Origin: Luteipulveratus flavus
Lineage (GTDB): Bacteria; Actinomycetota; Actinomycetes; Actinomycetales; Dermatophilaceae
NCBI RefSeq assembly: GCF_029080175.1
Contig: NZ_JARFJC010000031.1
DNA length: 64,000 bases
Strand: one strand, 5' to 3'
Each line of letters starts with the position of its first letter. Positions within the stretch are counted from its first letter, which is position 1. The translations under genes and the position numbers were made by a program. Below, one piece after another: positions 49,847-56,372 of the stretch. The notes beneath the pieces were generated by a model that worked only from the letters and a program-made list of their open reading frames with translations, was not told the origin of the DNA and did not search any database.

Positions 49847-49863
49847 TGACCGGGCGGGTCATC
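49845..49863 (+). terminator. Short hairpin between glycosyltransferase gene 6 and RDD
   Basis: GATGACC-GGGCG-GGTCATC, 7-bp stem starting at the gene 6 stop. Weak compared with the other hairpins of the window. Confidence 0.4.
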
Positions 49864-49883
49864 GGCCCGCGCGGTCGGCGCAG

Positions 49884-50342
49884 TCAGCGGGTGCGGACGA
49901 GGACCGTCCCGGCGGCGCGGTCGTGCAGACCACGCTGGTCCCGGTCCCAGATGACCGCGGGGATCACCAGGCACAGCAGCAGCGTGCGGATCGCCCCGGC
50001 GACCGGGCCGGCCACTCCCCCGTCCGGACGCGTGACCCGCATCCCGAGCACACGGTGGCCGAGGGTGAAGCCGACGGTCCCGACCAGCAGCACGTTCTCG
50101 ACCGCGAACACCAGCAGCGGGGCGAACCCGGTGGCACCCTGCCCGCCGAGCCGGTAGCCGAGGAACGCGGCGGCGATGAGCGAGCAGACCGCCCAGTCGA
50201 TCAGCAGCGCGACCACCCGGGGCCCGAGGCCGGCGAGGGACCCTGGCCCCTGCGCGGGGAGGCCGAGCCGCTCCCCCGCGTACGTCGTCTCGTGGGCGTC
50301 GTCGCCCTGCAACCACGAGCCCATGTCCCTGCGATCGACCAC
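49884..50342 (-). CDS. RDD family membrane protein
   Basis: 152 residues. RDD domain: LAGLGPRVVALLIDWAVCSLIAAAFLGYRL (Arg then Asp in helix 1), FAVENVLLVGTVGFTLGHRVLGMRV and AGAIRTLLLCLVIPAVIWDRDQRGLHDRAAGTVLV. The start is the GTG at 50342 because TACCCT lies 6 bases upstream; ATG at 50324 is the alternative. It is the divergent neighbour of glnA, as Rv2219A is in mycobacteria. Function unknown. Confidence 0.87.
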   Translation of the reverse strand: MVDRRDMGSWLQGDDAHETTYAGERLGLPAQGPGSLAGLGPRVVALLIDWAVCSLIAAAFLGYRLGGQGATGFAPLLVFAVENVLLVGTVGFTLGHRVLGMRVTRPDGGVAGPVAGAIRTLLLCLVIPAVIWDRDQRGLHDRAAGTVLVRTR

Positions 50343-50348
50343 GGTGAA

Positions 50349-50354
50349 AGGGTA
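50349..50354 (-). promoter_or_regulatory. -10 element for leaderless RDD mRNA
   Basis: TACCCT on the minus strand, 6 bases before the GTG at 50342. Confidence 0.5.
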
Positions 50355-50386
50355 CGGGTGGCCCGTCAAGCCGCGTCTCGCGGTGC

Positions 50387-50424
50387 GTAACACGAGCGAA
50401 ACACACGAGTCATGGCCGGGAAAC
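50387..50424 (+). promoter_or_regulatory. Double GlnR-binding box upstream of glnA
   Basis: GTAAC-N6-GAAAC-N6-GTCAT-N6-GAAAC. This is the a-b-a-b arrangement with six-base spacers known for GlnR of Streptomyces (gTnAC-n6-GaAAC); only one base of the third element departs from the pattern. It ends 10 bases before the proposed glnA -10. Confidence 0.85.
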
Positions 50425-50434
50425 TGCCGGTGGA

Positions 50435-50440
50435 TAAGGT
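50435..50440 (+). promoter_or_regulatory. Putative -10 element of glnA
   Basis: TAAGGT; gives a leader of about 50 bases ending in AGGAGG (50489-50494) before the ATG at 50499. Confidence 0.5.
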
Positions 50441-50498
50441 CAGGGGCGACGTGATGCGTGTCGGCATCGATGGCGCGCGCACCCAACCAGGAGGTTTC

Positions 50499-51923
50499 AT
50501 GTTCACCAGCGCTGATGAGGTCCTGAAGTTCATCAAGGACGAAGGCGTGCAGTTCATCGACATCCGGTTCTGTGACCTGCCGGGCGTGATGCAGCACTTC
50601 AACGTGCCGGCGGAGACGTTCGACGCGGACGCCTTCGAGAACGGCCAGATGTTCGACGGCTCCTCGATCCGCGGCTTCCAGGCGATCCACGAGTCGGACA
50701 TGAAGCTCATCCCGGACCCGTCGACCGCGTACGTCGACCCGTTCCGCAAGAACAAGACGCTCGTCATGAACTTCTCCATCGTGGACCCGTTCACCGGCGA
50801 GCCGTACAGCCGCGACCCGCGCAACATCGCCGCGAAGGCCGAGGCGTACCTGAAGTCGACCGGCATCGCCGACACCGCGTTCTTCGGTGCCGAGGCCGAG
50901 TTCTACATCTTCGACGACGTCCGCTTCGAGACCAAGCAGAACGCCGGCTACTACTTCATCGACTCGGTCGAGGCCGCGTGGAACTCCGGGCGCGAGGAGG
51001 AGGGAGGCAACCAGGGCTACAAGACCCGCTACAAGGGCGGCTACTTCCCCGTCCCGCCGGTGGACCACTTCGCCGACCTGCGTGACGACATCGTGCTCAA
51101 GCTGGCGCAGGTCGGCCTCGAGGTCGAGCGCGCGCACCACGAGGTGGGCACCGCGGGCCAGCAGGAGATCAACTACAAGTTCAACACCCTCCAGCTCTCC
51201 GGCGACGACATCATGAAGTTCAAGTACGTCGTCAAGAACGCCGCGTTCGCAGCCGGCAAGTCGGCGACGTTCATGCCGAAGCCGCTCTTCGGCGACAACG
51301 GCTCGGGCATGCACACCCACCAGTCGCTGTGGAAGGACGGGGAGCCGCTCTTCTACGACGAGAAGGGCTACGGCGGCCTGTCCGACATCGCCCGCTGGTA
51401 CATCGGCGGTCTGCTCAAGCACGCCCCGTCGCTGCTGGCGTTCACCAACCCGACGATGAACTCCTACCACCGTCTGGTGCCGGGCTACGAGGCCCCGGTC
51501 AACCTGGTGTACTCCGCCCGCAACCGTTCAGCGTGCGTGCGCATCCCGATCACGGGCTCCTCGCCGAAGGCCAAGCGGGTGGAGTTCCGCGTGCCGGACC
51601 CGTCGAGCAACCCGTTCCTGTGCTTCTCGGCCCAGCTGATGGCGGGCCTGGACGGCATCAAGAACCGCATCGAGCCGCCGGAGCCGGTGGACAAGGACCT
51701 GTACGAGCTGCCGCCCGAGGAGCACGAGAACATCGCCCAGGTCCCGGCATCGCTGCCGGCCGTGCTGGACGCGCTCGAGGCCGACCACGACTACCTCACC
51801 GAGGGCGACGTGTTCACCGAGGACCTCATCTCGACGTGGATCGACTACAAGCGGACCAACGAGGTCGACCCGATCCGCTTCCGGCCGCACCCGCACGAGT
51901 TCGAGATGTACTACGACATCTGA
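50499..51923 (+). CDS. glnA: Glutamine synthetase, type I (beta)
   Basis: 474 residues; makes glutamine from glutamate, ammonia and ATP, a dodecamer in the cytosol. Motifs: EAEFYIFDDVRFETKQNAGYYF start of the barrel, ATP/Glu site NGSGMHTHQSLW, NPTMNSYHRLVPGYEAPVNL, RNRSACVRIPI, and the adenylylation loop KDLYELPPEE whose Tyr is the modification site, so activity is probably controlled by GlnE. AGGAGG 4 bases before the ATG decides the start; an upstream in-frame ATG at 50412 lies within the GlnR site. Expression is likely under GlnR. Confidence 0.97.
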   Translation: MFTSADEVLKFIKDEGVQFIDIRFCDLPGVMQHFNVPAETFDADAFENGQMFDGSSIRGFQAIHESDMKLIPDPSTAYVDPFRKNKTLVMNFSIVDPFTGEPYSRDPRNIAAKAEAYLKSTGIADTAFFGAEAEFYIFDDVRFETKQNAGYYFIDSVEAAWNSGREEEGGNQGYKTRYKGGYFPVPPVDHFADLRDDIVLKLAQVGLEVERAHHEVGTAGQQEINYKFNTLQLSGDDIMKFKYVVKNAAFAAGKSATFMPKPLFGDNGSGMHTHQSLWKDGEPLFYDEKGYGGLSDIARWYIGGLLKHAPSLLAFTNPTMNSYHRLVPGYEAPVNLVYSARNRSACVRIPITGSSPKAKRVEFRVPDPSSNPFLCFSAQLMAGLDGIKNRIEPPEPVDKDLYELPPEEHENIAQVPASLPAVLDALEADHDYLTEGDVFTEDLISTWIDYKRTNEVDPIRFRPHPHEFEMYYDI

Positions 51924-52028
51924 GGAGTGAGGCGGAGGTCGGCGGCGTCGCGACGAAGGAGCAGCCGCCGGCCGCAGCCGAGCCCCGGAAGATGGCGTCA
52001 TCGGGAACGACATCTGATCGGCGCAATG

Positions 52029-52066
52029 CACAGTGGCCCCGCGGAGGAATCCTCGGGGCCACTGTG
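52029..52066 (+). terminator. Terminator of glnA
   Basis: 13-bp stem CACAGTGGCCCCG / CGGGGCCACTGTG with a 12-base loop that itself contains GAGG/CCTC. It begins 105 bases after the glnA stop and separates glnA from the HTH/nucleotidyltransferase pair. Confidence 0.75.
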
Positions 52067-52110
52067 ATTCGCTCTTTACAGATTAAGTCCGATGAAGGAC
52101 ATTATCTGTT

Positions 52111-52779
52111 GTGCACGGCGGAGAATTCCTCACCATCGAGGAAGCGGCGAAGACCCTCGGAGTGTCGACGCGTCATGCCCGACGCCTGGCCGACTCCGGC
52201 GCGCTCGGCCGCGTCGCTCGTGGGCTGATCGACCGCTCCACCGTCGACCGCTACCTTCAGTCGCAGCGTCAGGGACGCACGCGAACCTGGGCGGAGCACA
52301 CCGCCTGGGCCGCGGTCGCGATGCTCGCCGGGCAGGACGCGGACTGGCTGGGAGCCACCCAGTCCTCCCGCCTGCGGCGGACCCTGCGCGAGCTCACCGA
52401 GGTCCAGGACCTGCTCACCCGGATGCGCGACCGTGCTCGGCTTCACACCTTCGACGCCCACCGCGCTGCGATCCCCCGGCTGCGGAGCATTGTCGCGACC
52501 TCGAGCACGCGATCCCTCGGCATCGCCCACACCATCGGCGACGGCATCGACGGCTACATCGACGCCGGCGAGGTGGATGCCGTGGTCCGCACCCTCGGGC
52601 TGCGCGCAAGCATGAACGGCGCGGTCACACTGCGCGTGACCGAGTTCGACGTCGACCGAGTCCGCGAGCTGGTCGGCTCACCGGTCGTCGCAGCGCTGGA
52701 TGCGGCGACAAGCACAGACCCGCGTATGCGCGGTGCCGGCCGGCGAGTGCTGGCAGATGTGCTGGACGCGTACCGATGA
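52111..52779 (+). CDS. HTH protein, putative antitoxin-like partner of the nucleotidyltransferase
   Basis: 222 residues. Residues 6-50 are an excisionase/MerR-type HTH (LTIEEAAKTLGVSTRHARRLADSGALGRVARGLIDRSTVDRYL). The rest is helical without a recognised family (WAAVAMLAGQDADWLGATQSSRLRRTLRELTEVQDLLTRMRDRARLHTF, then RSIVATSSTRSLGIAHTIGDG and LRVTEFDVDRVRELVGSPVVAALDAA). GTG start; the DNA upstream (52066-52110) is unusually AT-rich. It overlaps the next gene by ATGA, the arrangement of AbiEi/AbiEii-type pairs, where the HTH protein represses the operon and neutralises the enzyme. Role inferred from context. Confidence 0.75.
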   Translation: MHGGEFLTIEEAAKTLGVSTRHARRLADSGALGRVARGLIDRSTVDRYLQSQRQGRTRTWAEHTAWAAVAMLAGQDADWLGATQSSRLRRTLRELTEVQDLLTRMRDRARLHTFDAHRAAIPRLRSIVATSSTRSLGIAHTIGDGIDGYIDAGEVDAVVRTLGLRASMNGAVTLRVTEFDVDRVRELVGSPVVAALDAATSTDPRMRGAGRRVLADVLDAYR

Positions 52780-53600
52780 GGGCGGATCGCCCCGAGATCC
52801 AGGTCGATCCGGCTCCCGGTGGCTGGCCGGCGCCCTGGCCGAGCGTCGCAGAGCTGGACGATGCGCTGCCGACCGGAAGCTGGACCCTCGTCGGCGGCCT
52901 GATGACCCAGCTCCACACCATGCATCACGGGCTGGGCGTCGTGCGCCCGACCAACGACGTCGACATCGTCCTGCACATCGAGACGCTGCGCGGAGTGCCG
53001 AATCAGGTCGCCGCTGCGCTGGAGACGCTCGGCTACCGACTGCAGCCGAGCATCGACCCACGCAACAACACCGCGCATCGTTTCGTGCGCGGCGCCACCA
53101 CCGTCGACCTCATCGCCGGCAGGGCGGACGATCAGGTGGACGTCCTCATCGCCGACCATCCCGCGCGTCGGGTGGTCGAGAAGCTCCGTGGCCGTGAGAT
53201 GATCCGCATCGAAGGCGGTACCCAGGCGCTGCGCCGAACCATCAACGCTCACATGGACATCACGCCTGGCACCACGGCGACGATCTCGGTGCCTCGTCCG
53301 TTCGGCGCCATGATCATCAAGGCCGCGGCCTACACCGCGGACTCGCGTGATCGCGATCGCCACATCTTCGACGCCGCAGCCCTCCTTGCCTGCATCGAGG
53401 ACCCGTTCGCCGAGCGAGCAGGATTCACGGGCTCCGACCGCCGCCGGATTGCCACTCTCGTCGCCCACCTCGTCGCCGCCCACCCAGCGTGGCGAGTCCT
53501 GCCCGAGGAGCACCGGACCCAGGCACAGCTGACGCTGAACATCCTCGCCGGCGACACCGAGCTGCCGGCCGAGGAAGGAACGGCCGCTGACTCGGCGTGA
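52776..53600 (+). CDS. Nucleotidyltransferase, AbiEii toxin-like family
   Basis: 274 residues. Nucleotidyltransferase fold: WTLVGGLMTQLHTMHHGL (GG motif near residue 40), RPTNDVDIVLHIE with the two metal-binding Asp (about 60-65), a third acidic residue in TTVDLIAG, and a C-terminal helical part PFGAMIIKAAAYTADSRDRDRHIFDAAALLACI that matches the Lys/Asp region of AbiEii/AbiGii toxins. Such enzymes modify tRNA or other targets with nucleotides and stop growth. Coupled by ATGA to the HTH gene. The target is unknown; a housekeeping tRNA-type enzyme is less likely given the HTH partner. Confidence 0.8.
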   Translation: MRADRPEIQVDPAPGGWPAPWPSVAELDDALPTGSWTLVGGLMTQLHTMHHGLGVVRPTNDVDIVLHIETLRGVPNQVAAALETLGYRLQPSIDPRNNTAHRFVRGATTVDLIAGRADDQVDVLIADHPARRVVEKLRGREMIRIEGGTQALRRTINAHMDITPGTTATISVPRPFGAMIIKAAAYTADSRDRDRHIFDAAALLACIEDPFAERAGFTGSDRRRIATLVAHLVAAHPAWRVLPEEHRTQAQLTLNILAGDTELPAEEGTAADSA

Positions 53601-53651
53601 GCCGCACAGACGTTCGCGCAGGTCAGCGTGGCGTTGTGTTCACCGAGGACC

Positions 53652-54002
53652 TCAGACGTCGCGCGTCGACCGCGGGAAGGTCGTCGGCGTGAAGTGCACG
53701 GCTCCGGCGGGGAGCATCCACGGCATCGCGACGAGCTCGAACACTCCTGCGCGAACGGCGGGGTCCTCGCCCTTGAGCCGCAGCGCCTCCTCGCGCTCGC
53801 ACCGCAGGATCGACAACCCGCGGAAGTGGCGCGAGCCGCTCTGGTCGTCCAGCGGACCGGCCGCCAGCAGCACGCCGCGGTCGTGGAGGTCGGCGAGGTG
53901 GCTCAGGTGCGCGTCCTGCAGCCGGTCCGCCTCGAACTCGGAGAGCCGTGGCGGATCGTCGGGGGTCACCAGCAGAACCACCGTGTACCGGTCGAAGTCC
54001 AT
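53652..54002 (-). CDS. YCII-related protein
   Basis: 116 residues with the YCII fold: FDRYTVVLLVTPDDPPRLSEFEADRLQDAHLSHLADLHDRGVLLAAGPLDDQSGSRHFRGLSIL, including the conserved His and Asp of the family (HLADL and GPLDD). C-terminal TTFPRSTRDV is unstructured. The ATG at 54002 has TACGAT 7 bases upstream, hence leaderless. Family members include small lyases and dehydrogenase-associated proteins; no specific role can be given. Divergent from DUF4031 by 49 bases. Confidence 0.8.
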   Translation of the reverse strand: MDFDRYTVVLLVTPDDPPRLSEFEADRLQDAHLSHLADLHDRGVLLAAGPLDDQSGSRHFRGLSILRCEREEALRLKGEDPAVRAGVFELVAMPWMLPAGAVHFTPTTFPRSTRDV

Positions 54003-54009
54003 GGCGCCG

Positions 54010-54015
54010 ATCGTA
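54010..54015 (-). promoter_or_regulatory. -10 element for leaderless YCII mRNA
   Basis: TACGAT on the minus strand, 7 bases before the ATG at 54002. Confidence 0.5.
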
Positions 54016-54051
54016 GGCTCGCCGGGTCGACCCACCTGGCAGAGTGGGCGC

Positions 54052-54324
54052 ATGACCGTGCTCATCGATCCGCCGATCTGGCCCGGGTACGGCACGGTGT
54101 GGTCACACCTCGTGAGCGACGAGTCGCTGGACGAGCTGCACCAGATGGCCGGCCGGATCGGCCTGCCGGACCGGCTGTTCGACGAGGACCACTACGACGT
54201 CCCACAACGGTTGTACGACGACGCGGTCGCCGCGGGCGCGGTGCCGGTCGAAGGGCGTGAGCTGATCCGCCGCCTGCTCGGGAGCGGCCTGCGCCGTCCG
54301 GCCGCCGGCAGAGGTCGCGGCTGA
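54052..54324 (+). CDS. DUF4031 small protein
   Basis: 90 residues: TVLIDPPIWPGYGTVWSHLVSDESLDELHQMAGRIGLPDRLFDEDHYDVPQRLYDDAVAAGAVPVEGRELIRRLL, the complete DUF4031 domain, then a short basic tail. The family is very common in actinobacteria and has no known role. The stop overlaps the HIT gene start by one base (TGATG), so the two are translated together. Confidence 0.87.
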   Translation: MTVLIDPPIWPGYGTVWSHLVSDESLDELHQMAGRIGLPDRLFDEDHYDVPQRLYDDAVAAGAVPVEGRELIRRLLGSGLRRPAAGRGRG

Positions 54325-54737
54325 TGAGCGACTGCGTGTTCTGCCGGATCGTGTCGGGTGAGGTGGAGGCAGAGGTCGTCCGGGAGACCGACGCGACCGT
54401 CGCCTTCCTCGACGCCCGCCCGGTGCAGAAGGGCCACGTCCTCGTCGTGCCCCGCGAGCACGTCGTCACGCTGCCCGAGCTGCCCGCTGACCAGCTGCCG
54501 CCGTACTTCACCGAGGTGCAGCACGTGGCCGCCCGGCTGCCCGGCGCCCTGGATGCGCAGGGCAGCTTCGTCGCGATCAACAACGTCGTCTCCCAGAGCG
54601 TCGCGCACCTGCACTGCCACGTCGTCCCGCGCACCAAGGGCGACGGGCTGCGCGGCTTCTTCTGGCCGCGACACCGGTACGCCGACGGTGAGCAGGCCTC
54701 GTACGGCGACACCCTCCGCGCGGCTCTCGCGGACTGA
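54324..54737 (+). CDS. HIT family nucleotide hydrolase
   Basis: 137 residues. HIT triad motif HLHCHVVPR with catalytic central His, and CVFCRIVSGEVEAEVV zinc-type CxxC at the N-terminus, PVQKGHVLVVPREHV in the middle. Members hydrolyse AMP-linked or dinucleoside polyphosphates. Paired here with DUF4031, and 134 bases before a universal stress protein. Confidence 0.92.
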   Translation: MSDCVFCRIVSGEVEAEVVRETDATVAFLDARPVQKGHVLVVPREHVVTLPELPADQLPPYFTEVQHVAARLPGALDAQGSFVAINNVVSQSVAHLHCHVVPRTKGDGLRGFFWPRHRYADGEQASYGDTLRAALAD

Positions 54738-54871
54738 CTCCGCGACACCGGCGCCGGAGGTCAGTGACTTTCCAGACTGCGCCCCTACCATCGAAGGACC
54801 AGGTCACCAGGCCTGTGACGACGGTCGACGTTCGACGTCCCCGCCGCCATGCGACCCGAGAGAAGGTCATC

Positions 54872-55732
54872 ATGGAAGGCACCGTCCAGCCCGGCAGCAT
54901 CGTGGTCGGCATCGACAGCTCCAGCGCGGGCCTCGCCGCCCTCGACTGGGCCGCGGACCACGCGCGCCGGACGCGGCTCCCTCTACACCTGATCACGGCG
55001 TACAGCCCCGAGCTCGCCGAGGTCGCCTGGGGCGAGGGGTCGACGTACGACACCGTTCGTGCGGCGGGTGACCAGCTGCTGTCCCGGGCGAGGAGCCGGG
55101 TGGCGCTGCGCGACAAGACGATCCAGGTGAGCACCGCCCACCCGGAGTCCTTCCCGGCAGCGCCGCTGATCCGCGCCTCCGAGCGCGCGGAGATGGTCGT
55201 GCTGGGCTCGCACACCGACTCCATGGCGCACTTCGGCAGCCTCGGCGCGACGGCGCTGCACGTCGCCTCGCACGGCCACTGCCCGGTCGTCGTCGTCCGC
55301 ACCGAGCACGCGCCCGGCACGTTCGGGCGGGTCACCGTCGGGGTCGACCGTGAGGACGACGCCTCCCTTGCCTGGGCGTTCCGGGAGGCGGAGCTGCTGG
55401 AGGCGGAGCTGCTGTGCGTGCACGCCTGGCAGCCGCGCGACGCCCGTGACCCCGGCCTGGCCGGCGACGCCAGCTGGAGCGACTACGCCCGTCGGTGCGC
55501 CGAGGTGATCGGGTCGCGGATCGAGTCCCACCAGAAGGCCCATCCGCAGGTGAAGGTCCGCACGGAGATCAGTCAGGGCAACCCGGCCCGGACTCTCGTG
55601 CACGAGTCCCACAGCAGTGACGTGCTGGTCGTCGGACCACGCGGGAGCGGGGGCTTCCCCGGCCTGACCCTCGGGCACGTCGCGCACAGCGTCCTCGCGC
55701 ACGCCGGGTGCGCCGTCGCGGTGGCCCGCTGA
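54872..55732 (+). CDS. Universal stress protein, two UspA domains
   Basis: 286 residues, tandem UspA domains: first SIVVGIDSSSAGLAALDWAADHARRTRLPLHLI to VVVVRT, second RVTVGVDREDDASLAWAFREAELLEAELLCVHAW to CAVAVAR. The ATP-binding G-x2-G-x9-G(S/T) motif is readable in the second domain (GPRGSGGFPGLTLGHVAHSV); in the first the equivalent is altered (GSHTDSMAHFGSLG). GAGAAGG before the ATG; TACCAT at 54786-54791 may be the -10. Role in stress or persistence is known for the family, no more specific statement is possible. Confidence 0.9.
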   Translation: MEGTVQPGSIVVGIDSSSAGLAALDWAADHARRTRLPLHLITAYSPELAEVAWGEGSTYDTVRAAGDQLLSRARSRVALRDKTIQVSTAHPESFPAAPLIRASERAEMVVLGSHTDSMAHFGSLGATALHVASHGHCPVVVVRTEHAPGTFGRVTVGVDREDDASLAWAFREAELLEAELLCVHAWQPRDARDPGLAGDASWSDYARRCAEVIGSRIESHQKAHPQVKVRTEISQGNPARTLVHESHSSDVLVVGPRGSGGFPGLTLGHVAHSVLAHAGCAVAVAR

Positions 55733-55739
55733 GCCGGCC

Positions 55740-56369
55740 ATGAGCGCGGACATCCTGATCGTCCAGCACGCGGAGAAGACTGCCGCGCCGGGCGATCCGG
55801 GACTGTCCGAACGCGGTCGCCGCCAGGCGGCGGCCGTCGCCGAGCGCCTGGTCGACGCACGGCCCTCCCTGCTGCTCTCCTCACCGCTGGCCCGCGCGCT
55901 GCAGACCGCCGAGGCCATCGGAGCAGCCGTCGGTCTCACGCCGACCGTCGTCGACGAGCTCTGCGAGCGCAGCAGCTGGCCGGGTCCGGAGGCCATGCCC
56001 GAAGAGGACTTCCTGCGCGACTGGCGCCGTACCTGCCGGGAGCGGGCCTTCCGGCCACGGATCGGCGACTCCTCGCACGCCACCGCGGCTCGGATGGCCC
56101 GCGCGCTGCGGGGCGCCGCGCGCAAGGCCCGGCACGGGCCGGCGGTACTGGTCTGCCACGGCGGTGCGACCGTGGACCTGCTGCGCGACCTGGTCGGCGA
56201 CCGCCAGCTGGAGCACCGCTACCCCGGAGCCGTCGAGCACGGCCTGCCGGGCACCGCGGTCACCCACGTCGCGGTCGGGGCGACGGGCGAGACCCAGGTC
56301 GTCACGATCGGCGACCTCGGGCACCTGCCCGACGATCTGGTCACCGGTCACGTGCCCGCGTGGACCTGA
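55740..56369 (+). CDS. Histidine phosphatase family protein with altered RHG motif
   Basis: 209 residues. Phosphoglycerate mutase/SixA-like fold: the first motif reads IVQHAEKT where RHG is expected, keeping the nucleophilic His but replacing Arg by Gln; LSERGRRQAAAVAERL, SSPLARALQTAEAI with its Arg, and VCHGGATVDLL with the second His are normal. Loss of the Arg may lower activity or change substrate. It follows uspA by 7 bases in the same direction. The stop is 3 bases from the convergent oligopeptidase stop. Confidence 0.85.
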   Translation: MSADILIVQHAEKTAAPGDPGLSERGRRQAAAVAERLVDARPSLLLSSPLARALQTAEAIGAAVGLTPTVVDELCERSSWPGPEAMPEEDFLRDWRRTCRERAFRPRIGDSSHATAARMARALRGAARKARHGPAVLVCHGGATVDLLRDLVGDRQLEHRYPGAVEHGLPGTAVTHVAVGATGETQVVTIGDLGHLPDDLVTGHVPAWT

Positions 56370-56372
56370 GGC

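Noticed and set aside
50412..50498. Earlier ATG that would lengthen glnA by 29 residues
   Set aside because: It lies inside the GlnR box and has no ribosome site; AGGAGG before 50499 and the family N-terminus fix the start.
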